NCBI GenBank assembly: GCA_964587525.1
Contig: CAZPLZ010000016.1
Span: 1-28,333, forward strand
Source of the DNA: CAZPLZ01 sp964587525
Lineage (GTDB): Bacteria; Oederibacteriota; CAKKQC01
DNA length: 28,333 nucleotides
Reading direction: 5' to 3'
Program-made: the position numbers and the translations under genes
In this document: positions 1 through 7,913 of the stretch, piece after piece
Layout of the letters: each line of letters starts with the position of its first letter
Numbering within the stretch: the first letter of the stretch is position 1
The notes under the pieces: generated by a model
Told to the model about the DNA's origin: nothing
Seen by the model: only the letters and a program-made list of their open reading frames with translations
Database searches by the model: none

Positions 1-1
1 C

Positions 2-100
2 CTCGGCTTGGTGGCAGTAATCTTCATCGTCCTAGTCATAATTGTGGCGATCCTCGCGGCGGTATTTGGCGGTGCGGGTGGCTCACGGCAGGACGAATGA
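2..100 (+). CDS. C-terminal end of a membrane protein (partial)
   Basis: An open frame enters from the left edge and stops at TGA 98-100. Its 32 residues are a strongly hydrophobic helix rich in Val, Ile, Leu and Ala, followed by a short Gly-rich, charged tail (GGAGGSRQDE). It therefore looks like the last transmembrane helix of a membrane or tail-anchored protein whose body lies outside the window. The family cannot be named. Directly after the stop, a small inverted repeat (GACAC-N5-GTGTC, 106-120) has no T-tract and is not a convincing terminator. Confidence 0.4.
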   Translation, partial: LGLVAVIFIVLVIIVAILAAVFGGAGGSRQDE

Positions 101-268
101 ATGGGGACACCGGAAGTGTCTCGCGGCGTCGTGTTGAGGTTGACTGGCCTGCGTTGTTGGGAGAGGGACTTGCGGTAGAGTAGGCGCCCATGAAATGTTA
201 CGTGTATTCCCTGATATCTCGGGAAGATCCTCAGTCCGCGAAACCCAAAAGGGGAAGGAGAGCCTGTG

Positions 269-1042
269 ATGCTAGACATAGTCGCGGTTTGGTTGCCGCT
301 ATTCAAGGATGCTGTAATTCTTGTGGCAATTATCTGTGCTGGGGTGTGGGCTGTGTGTACGTTCTACTTCAAGGAGATACGTGCCCCAAGGATATTCCGC
401 AAAAATGTGACTCGCCTGAATTGTAATGTTGATTTGAGCTGCAGCGAAGGTAAGAAGTATCCAAGGTCCAATCTGGTAACTGCAAGAGTAACGATAAAGA
501 ATGTGGGTGACGTTCGCGTTCATGTCATTGATTCACCATATTCACTGAAGTGCAATAGAATGCAGAAGAAGGCGCGGGAAGAGCGTCAAGCGTTCAGCAA
601 CAAACTGCGGTCGTGCTTGGAAGCGGAGGAGACATTCGAGCTTGTCAAGGATATGTCGTTGAGGGAGGAAACAACGTTGGTCAAAGGGCGGTTGCTCAAT
701 ACTGCTGCGATGTTTGACCCCGGTGAGGAAGCCCTGGGCCAGTTGTCATTTCGGGTCCCAGCGAAATGGGACGGAGTTGTAATGACATTAAGCATGTTCT
801 GTATCCAGGACATGTCTAGAGTTGGCATGGTGTATGAGTTGCCGCAAGATGAAAAAAAGGAAGGACTTATGCACTGCATTGTCAGATTCAAATCAAAGAA
901 ACCCATCGGGCAAGTAGAGAAGCACATGGTCAAGGGCATCAAGTATGAGAAACTCGATGAGGAAGACACGAAGCAAAGGGCCTTCTTGAAGGGTGTAGGC
1001 TATTTCCGGGTATATTCGTCAAGCAGTCTGAATTTCCCATGA
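269..1042 (+). CDS. Hypothetical protein with one N-terminal transmembrane helix
   Basis: This 257-residue protein is not recognised. The ATG at 269 is preferred over the adjacent GTG at 266 because GGAGAG (257-262) sits six bases before it. Residues about 8-34 form one transmembrane helix ending in aromatic residues. The remainder is soluble, with alternating hydrophobic strands (TARVTIKNVGDVRVHVID) that suggest an Ig-like beta-sandwich, then a charged Lys/Glu-rich C-terminus. A membrane-anchored protein with a soluble domain is the most that can be said. Cys residues at the start of the soluble part could form disulfides if it is periplasmic. No operon partner is evident: the next gene starts about 240 bases downstream, beyond a tRNA fragment. 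Confidence 0.6.
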   Translation: MLDIVAVWLPLFKDAVILVAIICAGVWAVCTFYFKEIRAPRIFRKNVTRLNCNVDLSCSEGKKYPRSNLVTARVTIKNVGDVRVHVIDSPYSLKCNRMQKKAREERQAFSNKLRSCLEAEETFELVKDMSLREETTLVKGRLLNTAAMFDPGEEALGQLSFRVPAKWDGVVMTLSMFCIQDMSRVGMVYELPQDEKKEGLMHCIVRFKSKKPIGQVEKHMVKGIKYEKLDEEDTKQRAFLKGVGYFRVYSSSSLNFP

Positions 1043-1217
1043 TGAGACGGGGATGAGACATTTAGCGTGTAGCCCCTGGAACTAGGCGCGCTATTGCCTG
1101 GAATTTCCCTGGAGAATGGCACCCACGTGGCACCGGGGGGCCATCGTCGAGGATGGGGCGATACAGAAACGGCGTAGAACTTGGGAGATGTGGAACGGGA
1201 AAACGCTGGGCGCATGT

Positions 1218-1275
1218 GACTTAAAATCCCTTGCTTTCGCAAGAAGGCGTGCAGGTTCAAGTCCTGCCTTCGGCA
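1218..1275 (+). tRNA. 3' part of a tRNA-Leu(TAA)-like gene, 5' half missing or degenerate
   Basis: The segment reads as the 3' half of a class II tRNA. It has an anticodon loop CTTAAAA (1220-1226, anticodon TAA for Leu), a variable-arm hairpin CTTGC-TTTC-GCAAG, a perfect T-arm (GCAGG-TTCAAGT-CCTGC) and an acceptor strand CTTCGGC plus discriminator A. Upstream I cannot find the pairing 5' acceptor strand (GCCGAAG), and the 5' anticodon stem (TGTGA) pairs badly with TCCCT. A D-arm-like stretch exists near 1188-1206 but the spacing is wrong. The sequence is therefore a truncated or degenerate tRNA. Such 3' fragments are typical products of integration into a tRNA gene. Confidence 0.5.
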
Positions 1276-1284
1276 TTTTTACTG

Positions 1285-1815
1285 ATGCGCTATAGCAGGG
1301 CCGATACGGGACGACAGGTAGCGGACGCACTATCCGCCTACCAAGAGCATCGCAGGCGCACCCTGGACCTCCTGGGCGCCGCCGCTGCGACACGTCTGTT
1401 GTCTCGTCGTCTGATCAGACGGGTGCCTCTCTGGAAGTCCTTCCGCCACGTCGGCCGGGTGCAGGAAGATTACTTGCGAGCATTAAGGACCGGATACATG
1501 GAGTTTGTGCCGCAGAGCGGCACCTACGGCGGTGGTAGCGACGGCCATGCACTCGTGCGGTATCTTCGCAGGCTCGACCGTCAACTACAGCGATTGGTCC
1601 AGGGTGCCGGGAACGACTTCCGAATTAACTGGTTTGGGAAGAATATCACACTGGAGGAGCACATTAGACGATTGACGGAGCACGAGTTGATTCACCATGG
1701 CCAATGGATCCTGGTGCTTGGATGGTACCGCTTTCGGTTTCCGGCTTCGTGGAGGGTTTGGGGAGTTGTAACGTCGAATCGAGTTGGCAAACGCTCTGTA
1801 CCGCGCAGACGTTGA
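1285..1815 (+). CDS. DinB-fold (DinB/YfiT superfamily) metal-binding protein
   Basis: This 176-residue protein has the DinB four-helix pattern. His55 (FRHVG) on the second helix and an H-x3-H pair, His133 and His137 (HELIHHGQ), on the later helix match the His triad that binds a divalent metal in this superfamily. Length is normal (about 150-180). The open frame extends upstream to TTG 1231, but residues there are merely translated tRNA T-arm, so ATG 1285 is the sensible start. No good ribosome site precedes it, so the original 5' end may have been replaced when the tRNA fragment arrived. Superfamily members include thiol transferases and damage-induced proteins; the substrate here cannot be told. 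Confidence 0.65.
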   Translation: MRYSRADTGRQVADALSAYQEHRRRTLDLLGAAAATRLLSRRLIRRVPLWKSFRHVGRVQEDYLRALRTGYMEFVPQSGTYGGGSDGHALVRYLRRLDRQLQRLVQGAGNDFRINWFGKNITLEEHIRRLTEHELIHHGQWILVLGWYRFRFPASWRVWGVVTSNRVGKRSVPRRR

Positions 1816-1849
1816 TGTTATACTCCCAGGCAGGTGAAGGGATGATCCC

Positions 1850-3415
1850 GTGACGCGCAACTTGTGCAACGTCCTCGCCCTGGCGATAGGAGTAACAACA
1901 GCCATGATGACACCCGTGACCGCAACAGGAAAGGCGTCTTCCTCCAAGCCTGGTGGGCTTCCCGAGGCCACCTGGCAAAAACTTCCCCGGTGGCGGGGGT
2001 TCAATCTCCTGGAGAAGTTCCACAAGGACTGGAGCAACGGCCCGTTCGTGGAGACGGATTTCCAGTGGATCTCCGAGTTTGGGTTTAACTTCGTGCGTCT
2101 GCCCATGGACTACCGCACCTGGATCAAGGACGGGGACTGGCGCAAGCTCAATGAGGATGTCCTCAAAGAGATCGACCAGGCGGTGGAGTGGGGACGGCAG
2201 TACGGCATCCACGTCTGCATCAACTTCCACCGGGCTCCCGGCTATACCGTCGCCTCTCCGAAAGAAACCAAGTCGCTGTGGACCGATCCCGAGGCCCAAG
2301 AGGTCTGCGCCATGCACTGGGCCGCTTTCGCCAGGCGCTACCAGGGCATTCCCAACAGGAACCTGAGCTTCAATCTCTTCAACGAGCCGAGTGGCGTGGA
2401 CGAAGAGACCCACGCCAAGGTGGTCAAGATCGTGACCGACGCCATTCGCCGCGAGGACCCGGACCGCCTGATCATCTGCGACGGTGTCGGTTACGGCGGC
2501 CAAGCGTCCGAAGAGCTGATCCCGCTCAAGGTGGCGCAGAGCACGAGAGGGTATTCGCCGTTCCACCTCACCCACTACAAGGCGTCCTGGGTGGGCGACA
2601 ACACCTCATGGCCTGTCCCTACGTGGCCGGTCTACCAAGGGATGAGTGATTTCCTCTACGGGACCGACATCCCCGATGCGGGTAAACACAAGACCCCTCT
2701 CGTGCTCAAGTGCCGCATCGAGCAGGAAGCCGAGTTGGGTATCAAGGTGCACATCGTTTCGGGCAAGTCCACGCTGGTGATTCGCGCGGACGGCAAGGAG
2801 ATCTATCGCAAGGATTTCATCTGCGGACCGGGTGAGGGCGAGTGGAAGGAGGCTGTCTATAAGAAGGAATGGGACGTGTACCAGAACATCTTCGACAAGG
2901 TCTACACCGCCAAGATTCCCGCCGGGACCCGCGAAATCGTCGTTGAGAACGCCGAGGGCGACTGGATGATCTTTTCCGAGATCCGGATCAAGCCGTTTCC
3001 CGGCGCTCCCGGGGGTGAGGCGGTGCTCAACCCCACTTCAGTGGGTTGGGGAACCAAGCAGGGGACTTTCACGATCCTGAGCGATGGCACACTGGAATCC
3101 CCCGATCCAAAGCCGCGCTACGACCGGCGGAATCTCAGGGACGACACCCTCCAGCCGTTCGTGGATATTGCGGCCAAAGGCGTGGGGGTCCATGTGGGCG
3201 AGTGGGGCTCCTACAACCACACGCCTCATGACGTGACGCTGCGCTGGATGGAGGACTGCCTCAAGAACTGGCAGGAGGCCGGGTTCGGCTGGGCGTTGTG
3301 GAACTTTCGCGGGTCGTTCGGCATCCTTGACAGTGGCCGGAAAGACACCGACTACGAAGAATTCCGGGGACACCAGCTCGACAGGAAGATGCTGGACCTC
3401 CTCCAAGCGTATTGA
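1850..3415 (+). CDS. Secreted glycoside hydrolase family 5 (cellulase-like) with inserted domain
   Basis: A 521-residue GH5-type hydrolase of the clan A (beta/alpha)8 barrel. The GTG start gives a Sec signal peptide (hydrophobic residues about 6-24). Family marks: RGFNLLEKF near residue 49, FNFVRLP, INFHRAPG, the acid/base Glu179 in FNEPS, the strand THYKASWVG, and the nucleophile Glu451 in GEWGSYN, followed by WALWNFRG. Between about residues 278 and 385, separating the two catalytic glutamates, lies an insertion rich in beta strands that resembles a carbohydrate-binding sandwich. Total length exceeds a bare GH5 domain (about 300-350). It leads an operon with a sulfatase 39 bp downstream, suggesting action on a sulfated glycan; the exact bond cleaved is unknown. 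Confidence 0.85.
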   Translation: MTRNLCNVLALAIGVTTAMMTPVTATGKASSSKPGGLPEATWQKLPRWRGFNLLEKFHKDWSNGPFVETDFQWISEFGFNFVRLPMDYRTWIKDGDWRKLNEDVLKEIDQAVEWGRQYGIHVCINFHRAPGYTVASPKETKSLWTDPEAQEVCAMHWAAFARRYQGIPNRNLSFNLFNEPSGVDEETHAKVVKIVTDAIRREDPDRLIICDGVGYGGQASEELIPLKVAQSTRGYSPFHLTHYKASWVGDNTSWPVPTWPVYQGMSDFLYGTDIPDAGKHKTPLVLKCRIEQEAELGIKVHIVSGKSTLVIRADGKEIYRKDFICGPGEGEWKEAVYKKEWDVYQNIFDKVYTAKIPAGTREIVVENAEGDWMIFSEIRIKPFPGAPGGEAVLNPTSVGWGTKQGTFTILSDGTLESPDPKPRYDRRNLRDDTLQPFVDIAAKGVGVHVGEWGSYNHTPHDVTLRWMEDCLKNWQEAGFGWALWNFRGSFGILDSGRKDTDYEEFRGHQLDRKMLDLLQAY

Positions 3416-3454
3416 GATCAAGGGCTTGCGAATTAAGATCGGCAATAGGAGGGT

Positions 3455-4921
3455 ATGCGGCGGCTAACCCGGCGTGAGTTCATCGGTAACGCGGCGACGA
3501 TTGCTGCGGGGGCGGCGTTGTCACCCGCGGGGGCTTTTGGTCAACTGGGGGCAACCATGAGGAAGCGGCCGAATCTGGTTTTCGTGTTTGCCGACGAGAT
3601 GCGCCAGCAGGCCATGGGATTCCTGGGGCAGGATCCGGTCATCACCCCCCACCTCGACCGGTTTGCCGCCGAAGGCCGCGTGCTGGTGAACGCCGTAAGC
3701 AACTACCCAATCTGCAGCCCGTACCGGGCGATGCTCATGACCGGTAAGTATCCTTTCGCCAACGGCGTCATAGAAAACTGCACCCCGACGAGCTACAAGC
3801 ATGGGGTGGAACTCAGGGAGGACGACCGTTGTCTCCCCGACGTGCTACGGGGTGCGGGGTACAGTTGCGGGTACATCGGGAAATGGCACCTGGAGAGCGC
3901 ACGCGAACCAAATATTCCCAGTGATGGGCCGCAGTGGTGGGACTGCTACATCCCGAAACATCGCCGCCATGGATTCAATTTCTGGCATGCCTACAATTGC
4001 TTTGACGATCATTTCAACCCTCACTACTGGACCACCGACGCGGGCCTCAACGACAAGCTGGAGGTCGAGCAGTGGTCTCCTCGACACGAGACGGACGTGG
4101 CCATCAGGTACCTTCGCAACGATGGCGGGAAATACCGCGACCCTGACCAGCCATTCGCGCTGTTCGTGTCACATAACCCTCCCCATATGCCGTTCCATAT
4201 GGTCCCTGAAAGATACGTGAAGAGGTACAAGGAAAAGACGGCCGGGGATCTCCTGACCAGGCCCAATGCCGATCCCGCTGTCGGGGGAAAGCACGTCAAG
4301 AACTACTTCGCCATGGTCACGGGAGTGGATGACCAGTTCGGGCGGATCCTGAAGTGTCTGGAAGAGGAGGGGTTGGAGCGGAACACCATCATGGTCTTTG
4401 CGTCGGATCATGGCGAGATGATGGGCAGTCATGGATTGATGCACAAGAACAACTGGTACGATGAATCGCTTCTCGTCCCCTTTATCATTCGCTGGCCGGG
4501 CAGGATCAGGCCCGGGCGGGACAATCTGCTCGTGAGCGTTCCCGATCTGATGCCCACGTTGCTGGGGCTCATGGGCCTGGATGACCGGGTTCCGGCGGAT
4601 GTGGAGGGCACCGACCTGTCCTCACATTTCCTGGGAAGAGGGGGAACGAGACCGCGCTCGGCGCTGTACTACAAGATTCCGGTGGAGCACCTGCACTTGG
4701 GCAGGAGAGGCTTGCGCACGGATCGACACACGTTCGTGGTGACCCGCCGTAGAGGCCGGGCCGGCAAAGGGACCAAGACGGAACTTCTGCTCTACGACAA
4801 CCGGCGGGATCCTTACCAGCTTGAGAACGTCGCCGGGAAGGAGCCGAAACTGGTCAGGGGGCTCACCAAAGAGTTGAATCGCTGGCTCAAGAAAACGAAT
4901 GATCCATGGGGAAAGACATAA
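3455..4921 (+). CDS. Tat-exported type I sulfatase (sulfatase S1 family)
   Basis: A 488-residue sulfatase that hydrolyses sulfate esters, most likely on a polysaccharide. The N-terminus has a twin-arginine signal (LTRREFIG then a hydrophobic Ala-rich run), so it is exported folded. The core starts with NLVFVFADEMRQQ, carrying the first metal-binding acids. Cys87 in C-S-P-Y-R (87-91) is the residue converted to formylglycine by a maturase. SDHGEMMGSHG and KNNWYDESLLVPFIIRWPG are standard later motifs. Length is normal. An AGGAGGG site (3447-3453) abuts the ATG more closely than usual. It sits between the GH5 and GHL10 genes (39 bp and 11 bp gaps), so the three are probably co-transcribed. No maturase gene is in the window. 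Confidence 0.9.
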   Translation: MRRLTRREFIGNAATIAAGAALSPAGAFGQLGATMRKRPNLVFVFADEMRQQAMGFLGQDPVITPHLDRFAAEGRVLVNAVSNYPICSPYRAMLMTGKYPFANGVIENCTPTSYKHGVELREDDRCLPDVLRGAGYSCGYIGKWHLESAREPNIPSDGPQWWDCYIPKHRRHGFNFWHAYNCFDDHFNPHYWTTDAGLNDKLEVEQWSPRHETDVAIRYLRNDGGKYRDPDQPFALFVSHNPPHMPFHMVPERYVKRYKEKTAGDLLTRPNADPAVGGKHVKNYFAMVTGVDDQFGRILKCLEEEGLERNTIMVFASDHGEMMGSHGLMHKNNWYDESLLVPFIIRWPGRIRPGRDNLLVSVPDLMPTLLGLMGLDDRVPADVEGTDLSSHFLGRGGTRPRSALYYKIPVEHLHLGRRGLRTDRHTFVVTRRRGRAGKGTKTELLLYDNRRDPYQLENVAGKEPKLVRGLTKELNRWLKKTNDPWGKT

Positions 4922-4929
4922 GGAGGTGA
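4921..4929 (+). promoter_or_regulatory. Ribosome binding site fixing a TTG start
   Basis: AGGAGGTGA is a perfect anti-Shine-Dalgarno match three bases before TTG 4933. It overlaps the stop codon of the sulfatase gene (TAA 4919-4921), so translation of the GHL10 gene is probably coupled to it. This site is the reason TTG is taken as the start. Confidence 0.75.
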
Positions 4930-4932
4930 ACA

Positions 4933-5913
4933 TTGTCCAGACTTAAAAAAGGCGTTTGGCTGCACAATCTCCAGCAATTTAAGGGTCCCGCTCAAGTTCG
5001 AGATTTCGTCCGCCGGTACAGCGACGAAGGCTTTAACCTGTTGATCCCCTGCGTCAAAAACCCCGATGGGCTTCTGGATTATCACAGTCGTATCGGTAAC
5101 GTCCGGCCGGTTTATAAGCATTGGGATCCTCTGGACGTGCTGGCCAACGAGGCCCGTAAACAGAGGATCAAAGTTCACGCCTGGTACTGCAACGCCCAGG
5201 AAGGGCCTAAATCAAAGCTCATTCAGCGTTATCCCAACGTAGCGGCGCGGAATAGGGCAGGCAAGAAGGTTGGCCCTGGACAGTACTACTTTGTTTGCAT
5301 CGCTCGTCCGGAAGTCAGGCGGTACGAAGCAGCGATCATGAAAGAAGTGATCGATCACTATGACATTGCCGGCGTGCATTTCGATTACATCCGCGTCGGT
5401 GATGGCACATGTTATTGCTCCTACTGCAAAAAACAGCTCAAGCGCTTGGAAGGTATCACCCCAGACAAGCTGCGTTTCTGGGCCAGGGTGCATGAAAAAT
5501 GGTTCAAGTGGCGTTGCGACAATGTCACCAAATTGGTTCGTGATGTCTCCCGCTATGCCCGCAGGAAGAAAAAAGAAGTTTCAGCCGCGGTGTACGCCGG
5601 TGTTCCCGATAGTGTCATGGTCCAAGGCCAGGACTTCGCCGCCTGGAGTCATGAGGGCCTGCTGGATTTCGTGATGCCCATGAACTACTGGAACAGCCCC
5701 TGGCTTATGGAGCGCCACCTCAAGAACCACCTTGCGCAAAACAAGGGCGGCAAAGCTGAGCTCTGGCAAGGCTTGGGTCGTTTCTGCATGGACAACCGGG
5801 CGCAATTCGTTGAACAGCTCAAGATGGTACGGCGTCATAAGGTGAAGGGTGTGGTGATCTTCGAGCACAACTCGCTCAAGAAAAAAGACTTCAAGATCTT
5901 GGCGCGGTATTAA
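4933..5913 (+). CDS. GHL10-type glycoside-hydrolase-like protein
   Basis: This 326-residue protein resembles the glycosyl-hydrolase-like GHL10 (DUF187) barrel family. It opens with KKGVWLHNLQ, passes DPLDVLANEARKQRIKVHAWY, and has the diagnostic strand GVHFDYIRVG with Asp151, the expected catalytic-region acid, then DFVMPMNYWN. A Cys cluster (Cys160, Cys162, Cys165) in CYCSYC just after the Asp is typical of some members. No signal peptide is seen with the TTG start, so it may be cytosolic. As the third gene of the GH5-sulfatase operon it probably helps process the same glycan. The family assignment is good; the reaction is not known. Confidence 0.75.
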   Translation: MSRLKKGVWLHNLQQFKGPAQVRDFVRRYSDEGFNLLIPCVKNPDGLLDYHSRIGNVRPVYKHWDPLDVLANEARKQRIKVHAWYCNAQEGPKSKLIQRYPNVAARNRAGKKVGPGQYYFVCIARPEVRRYEAAIMKEVIDHYDIAGVHFDYIRVGDGTCYCSYCKKQLKRLEGITPDKLRFWARVHEKWFKWRCDNVTKLVRDVSRYARRKKKEVSAAVYAGVPDSVMVQGQDFAAWSHEGLLDFVMPMNYWNSPWLMERHLKNHLAQNKGGKAELWQGLGRFCMDNRAQFVEQLKMVRRHKVKGVVIFEHNSLKKKDFKILARY

Positions 5914-5937
5914 CCCTGTCCGGTTGGTGACGATAAG

Positions 5938-6048
5938 CTAGATCAGATCGACCAACTCTTCCTGTTTCGCGTACTCGACAAAGCCTGCCTTTTGATTGCG
6001 GCCTTGCGGACATGGCTCCCTCCGGCATTAAGCCATAGTACCTGAGGG
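5938..6048 (-). pseudogene. GNAT acetyltransferase relic with internal deletion
   Basis: Read on the - strand, this keeps the leader, ribosome site and first eight codons (ATG at 6013, MSARPQSK) of the GNAT gene that is intact at 12703-13242. These are then joined directly to its last ~17 codons. The join shifts frame, so the end reads out of phase. By eye the two retained pieces match the intact gene at about nine bases in ten, and about 460 bp of the middle are missing. The join lies at a short shared CTT/TT stretch, consistent with a microhomology deletion. It is non-functional and lies directly upstream of an AbiEi gene, as does the intact copy. Confidence 0.75.
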
Positions 6049-6085
6049 CAGCAAACTCTCTGTGCGGTGAGCGCAGAGGGGCCTG

Positions 6086-6114
6086 TTGACAAGCAGCAGC
6101 GCGTGTTACATAAT
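6086..6114 (+). promoter_or_regulatory. Near-consensus sigma70-type promoter of the first AbiEi gene
   Basis: TTGACA (6086-6091) and CATAAT (6109-6114) are separated by exactly 17 bases. The expected transcription start is about 6121, so the only sensible start codon is ATG 6125. The message would then be leaderless or nearly so. Confidence 0.6.
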
Positions 6115-6124
6115 GTCGGTAGAT

Positions 6125-6766
6125 ATGAATAAGTACAGACGTTCCGTATCTAGCCGCGAGAGGGTACAGAACCGGCTTGAGGACAGGGTGCTCTACCTCG
6201 CGCGCACCGTGGGTGTTCTGCGCGCCCGGGATATCAGCGCCCATGGTGTCTACCGCACGGCTCTGACCCGCCTGTGCCAGCGCGGCAGTCTGAAGCGTGC
6301 GGCCAGGGGTCTGTACATGCGCCCGGGCGCGGACGTAACTGAGCATCATGCTCTGGCGGAGGTCTGCAAGCGGGTGCCCCACGGTATCGTCTGCCTGCTG
6401 TCCGCCCTGCGCTTCCATGAGCTCACGACCCAGTCGCCGTCCGAAGTCTGGCTGGCCATAGACGTAAAGGCGCGCAAGCCCCGGATTGGGAATCCGGCCC
6501 TACGCATAGTCCGCTTCTCGGGAAGGGCCCTTGAGTATGGGGTGGAGGAACGCCGGATAGAGGGCGTCCCGGTGCGGGTGACCTCGCCCGCGAAGACCGT
6601 CGCGGACTGCTTCAAATACCGAAACAAGATCGGCCTCGATGTCGCCATGGAGGCCCTCAAGGACTACCGGCGCACCCGCAAGTCTGCCTCTGATCTCTGG
6701 AAAGCCGCCGAGGTCTGCCGTGTCGCCAACGTCATGCGCCCGTACCTGGAAATGCTCTTATCGTGA
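6125..6766 (+). CDS. AbiEi-family antitoxin-like transcriptional regulator
   Basis: A 213-residue AbiEi-type protein, the antitoxin/autorepressor of type IV toxin-antitoxin systems. An N-terminal winged-helix region (about residues 15-60: TVGVLRARDIS to RGLYMRP) is followed by the conserved core VPHGIVCLLSALRFHELTTQ and the C-terminal signature KTVADCFKYRNKIGLDVAMEAL. The frame opens at TTG 6086, but that TTG is the -35 box of a strong promoter, so ATG 6125 (or ATG 6113) is preferred. The usual AbiEii toxin gene is absent. Only a GTGACC at the stop codon recalls the overlapping GTG start seen after the second copy at 14087. It is probably an orphan regulator or antitoxin. Diverged from, but clearly paralogous to, the protein at 13476. 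Confidence 0.8.
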   Translation: MNKYRRSVSSRERVQNRLEDRVLYLARTVGVLRARDISAHGVYRTALTRLCQRGSLKRAARGLYMRPGADVTEHHALAEVCKRVPHGIVCLLSALRFHELTTQSPSEVWLAIDVKARKPRIGNPALRIVRFSGRALEYGVEERRIEGVPVRVTSPAKTVADCFKYRNKIGLDVAMEALKDYRRTRKSASDLWKAAEVCRVANVMRPYLEMLLS

Positions 6767-6788
6767 CCAGGGGGCGAAGCCCTGAGGG

Positions 6789-6817
6789 TTGACAGTACAT
6801 TCGCTAAATACTAGACT
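6789..6817 (+). promoter_or_regulatory. Promoter for the AbiEi-type/nucleotidyltransferase operon
   Basis: TTGACA (6789-6794), a 17-base spacer and TAGACT (6812-6817) lie 18 bases before ATG 6835. A transcript would start near 6824, giving a leader of only about ten bases. Confidence 0.55.
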
Positions 6818-6834
6818 TATCCTAGGCAGGAAAT

Positions 6835-7911
6835 ATGGCTATTTTAGGAAACTCGTTGATCAAGGGCCGGGACCTCGAGGCCGTGTTCCTCAAGGAGTTG
6901 CCCGGCTTACTCCCAAAGCTGAGGATTTCAAACGTCCGCCGGCAAGTAGCCCGAGGTGTCGCAAGACCCGACGTTGAGGTTGACGTAACAACGCCTGCGG
7001 GAAGGAAACGGCGGCTGGTGGTTGAAGTCAAAGCGGCCCTGGCTCCGGGGAGGGTGCGGGAGGCCCTGCGGCAACTCAAGTCATCCTCGGGCGGCAAGTC
7101 CAACGGCTATCCGATACTGGCCTCGACGTTTCTCTCCCCCCGGGTCCGCGAAATCTGTCGCGAGGAAGGCGTTGGATATCTTGATCTGGCAGGGAACTGT
7201 CTTATCCAGCTTGATGACCTCTATATCGAGAAAGCGGTAGACAAGAACCCGTTTCCGGCCCGGGGTCGGCCGGGCTCCATCTTCACGCCGGTTTCCAGTC
7301 GTTTGCTCCGGGCCTTGCTTGAGGAGCCGAAGCGGGGCTGGAAGCCTGCGGATCTATCGGCGGCAGCGCAGGTAAGCCGAGGCTTCACCTCCAAGGTGGC
7401 CCGCCGGCTCGTGAGGGAAGGTTACCTGCGCAAAGAAGGCCGTCTGCTCAGGCTTGCCGAACCCGGCAAGCTTCTTGACGACTGGCGGGATCAGTACGAT
7501 CCGAGCAGGAACGAGCGGTTTTCGTATTACTCCTTCGAGCGTGACCCGGTACGTCTCATGAAGCAGATCGCGCGACAGGCCCGTGAGAAATCACTCGGCT
7601 ATGCGATCACGTCTTTCTCCGCCGCGAGCCTGGTGGCTCCCTTCGTCCGTGGTGTGGGAACGGTTCAGTGGTACGTACCGGACAGGCAGGCCGTTGAGGT
7701 GTGGGTCAAGGTGCTCGATTTGCGCCCGGTGGAGGCGGGCCCGAATGCGGCTGTAGTGTTGCCCTACGATGCAGGCGTCTTCTATCGGACTCAGAAGGTT
7801 GACGGCATCCGCCTCGTTGGTAACATCCAGTTGTACCTGGACCTGTATTCCGATCCCGCGAGGGGCAGGGAACAGGCCGACTTCCTGAGGAAGGAAAAGG
7901 TAAAGTTCTAG
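6835..7911 (+). CDS. AbiEi-type antitoxin with endonuclease-fold N-domain and wHTH
   Basis: A 358-residue protein of the larger AbiEi-type family that accompanies nucleotidyltransferase toxins. Residues about 30-135 show a restriction-endonuclease-like arrangement, with an acid at Asp50 and E-V-K at 64-66 (LVVEVK), ending in GVGYLDLAGNCLIQ. In related regulators this fold may be non-catalytic. Residues about 150-206 form a winged helix-turn-helix (SSRLLRALLE ... LVREGYLRKEGRLLRL). The C-terminal ~150 residues are an uncharacterised alpha/beta domain. It ends two bases before the nucleotidyltransferase gene, so they form an operon with probable antitoxin and autorepressor roles. It has its own promoter, 23 bp after the stop of the first AbiEi gene. 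Confidence 0.65.
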   Translation: MAILGNSLIKGRDLEAVFLKELPGLLPKLRISNVRRQVARGVARPDVEVDVTTPAGRKRRLVVEVKAALAPGRVREALRQLKSSSGGKSNGYPILASTFLSPRVREICREEGVGYLDLAGNCLIQLDDLYIEKAVDKNPFPARGRPGSIFTPVSSRLLRALLEEPKRGWKPADLSAAAQVSRGFTSKVARRLVREGYLRKEGRLLRLAEPGKLLDDWRDQYDPSRNERFSYYSFERDPVRLMKQIARQAREKSLGYAITSFSAASLVAPFVRGVGTVQWYVPDRQAVEVWVKVLDLRPVEAGPNAAVVLPYDAGVFYRTQKVDGIRLVGNIQLYLDLYSDPARGREQADFLRKEKVKF

Positions 7912-7913
7912 CA

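Noticed and set aside
190..426. 78-codon + strand frame overlapping the one-TM protein
   Set aside because: Composition is erratic, there is no ribosome site, and the overlapping frame from 269 has a helix, ribosome site and normal composition.
1231..1284. N-terminal extension of the DinB-type frame from TTG 1231
   Set aside because: These residues (GVQVQVLPSAF) are simply a translated tRNA T-arm and acceptor end.
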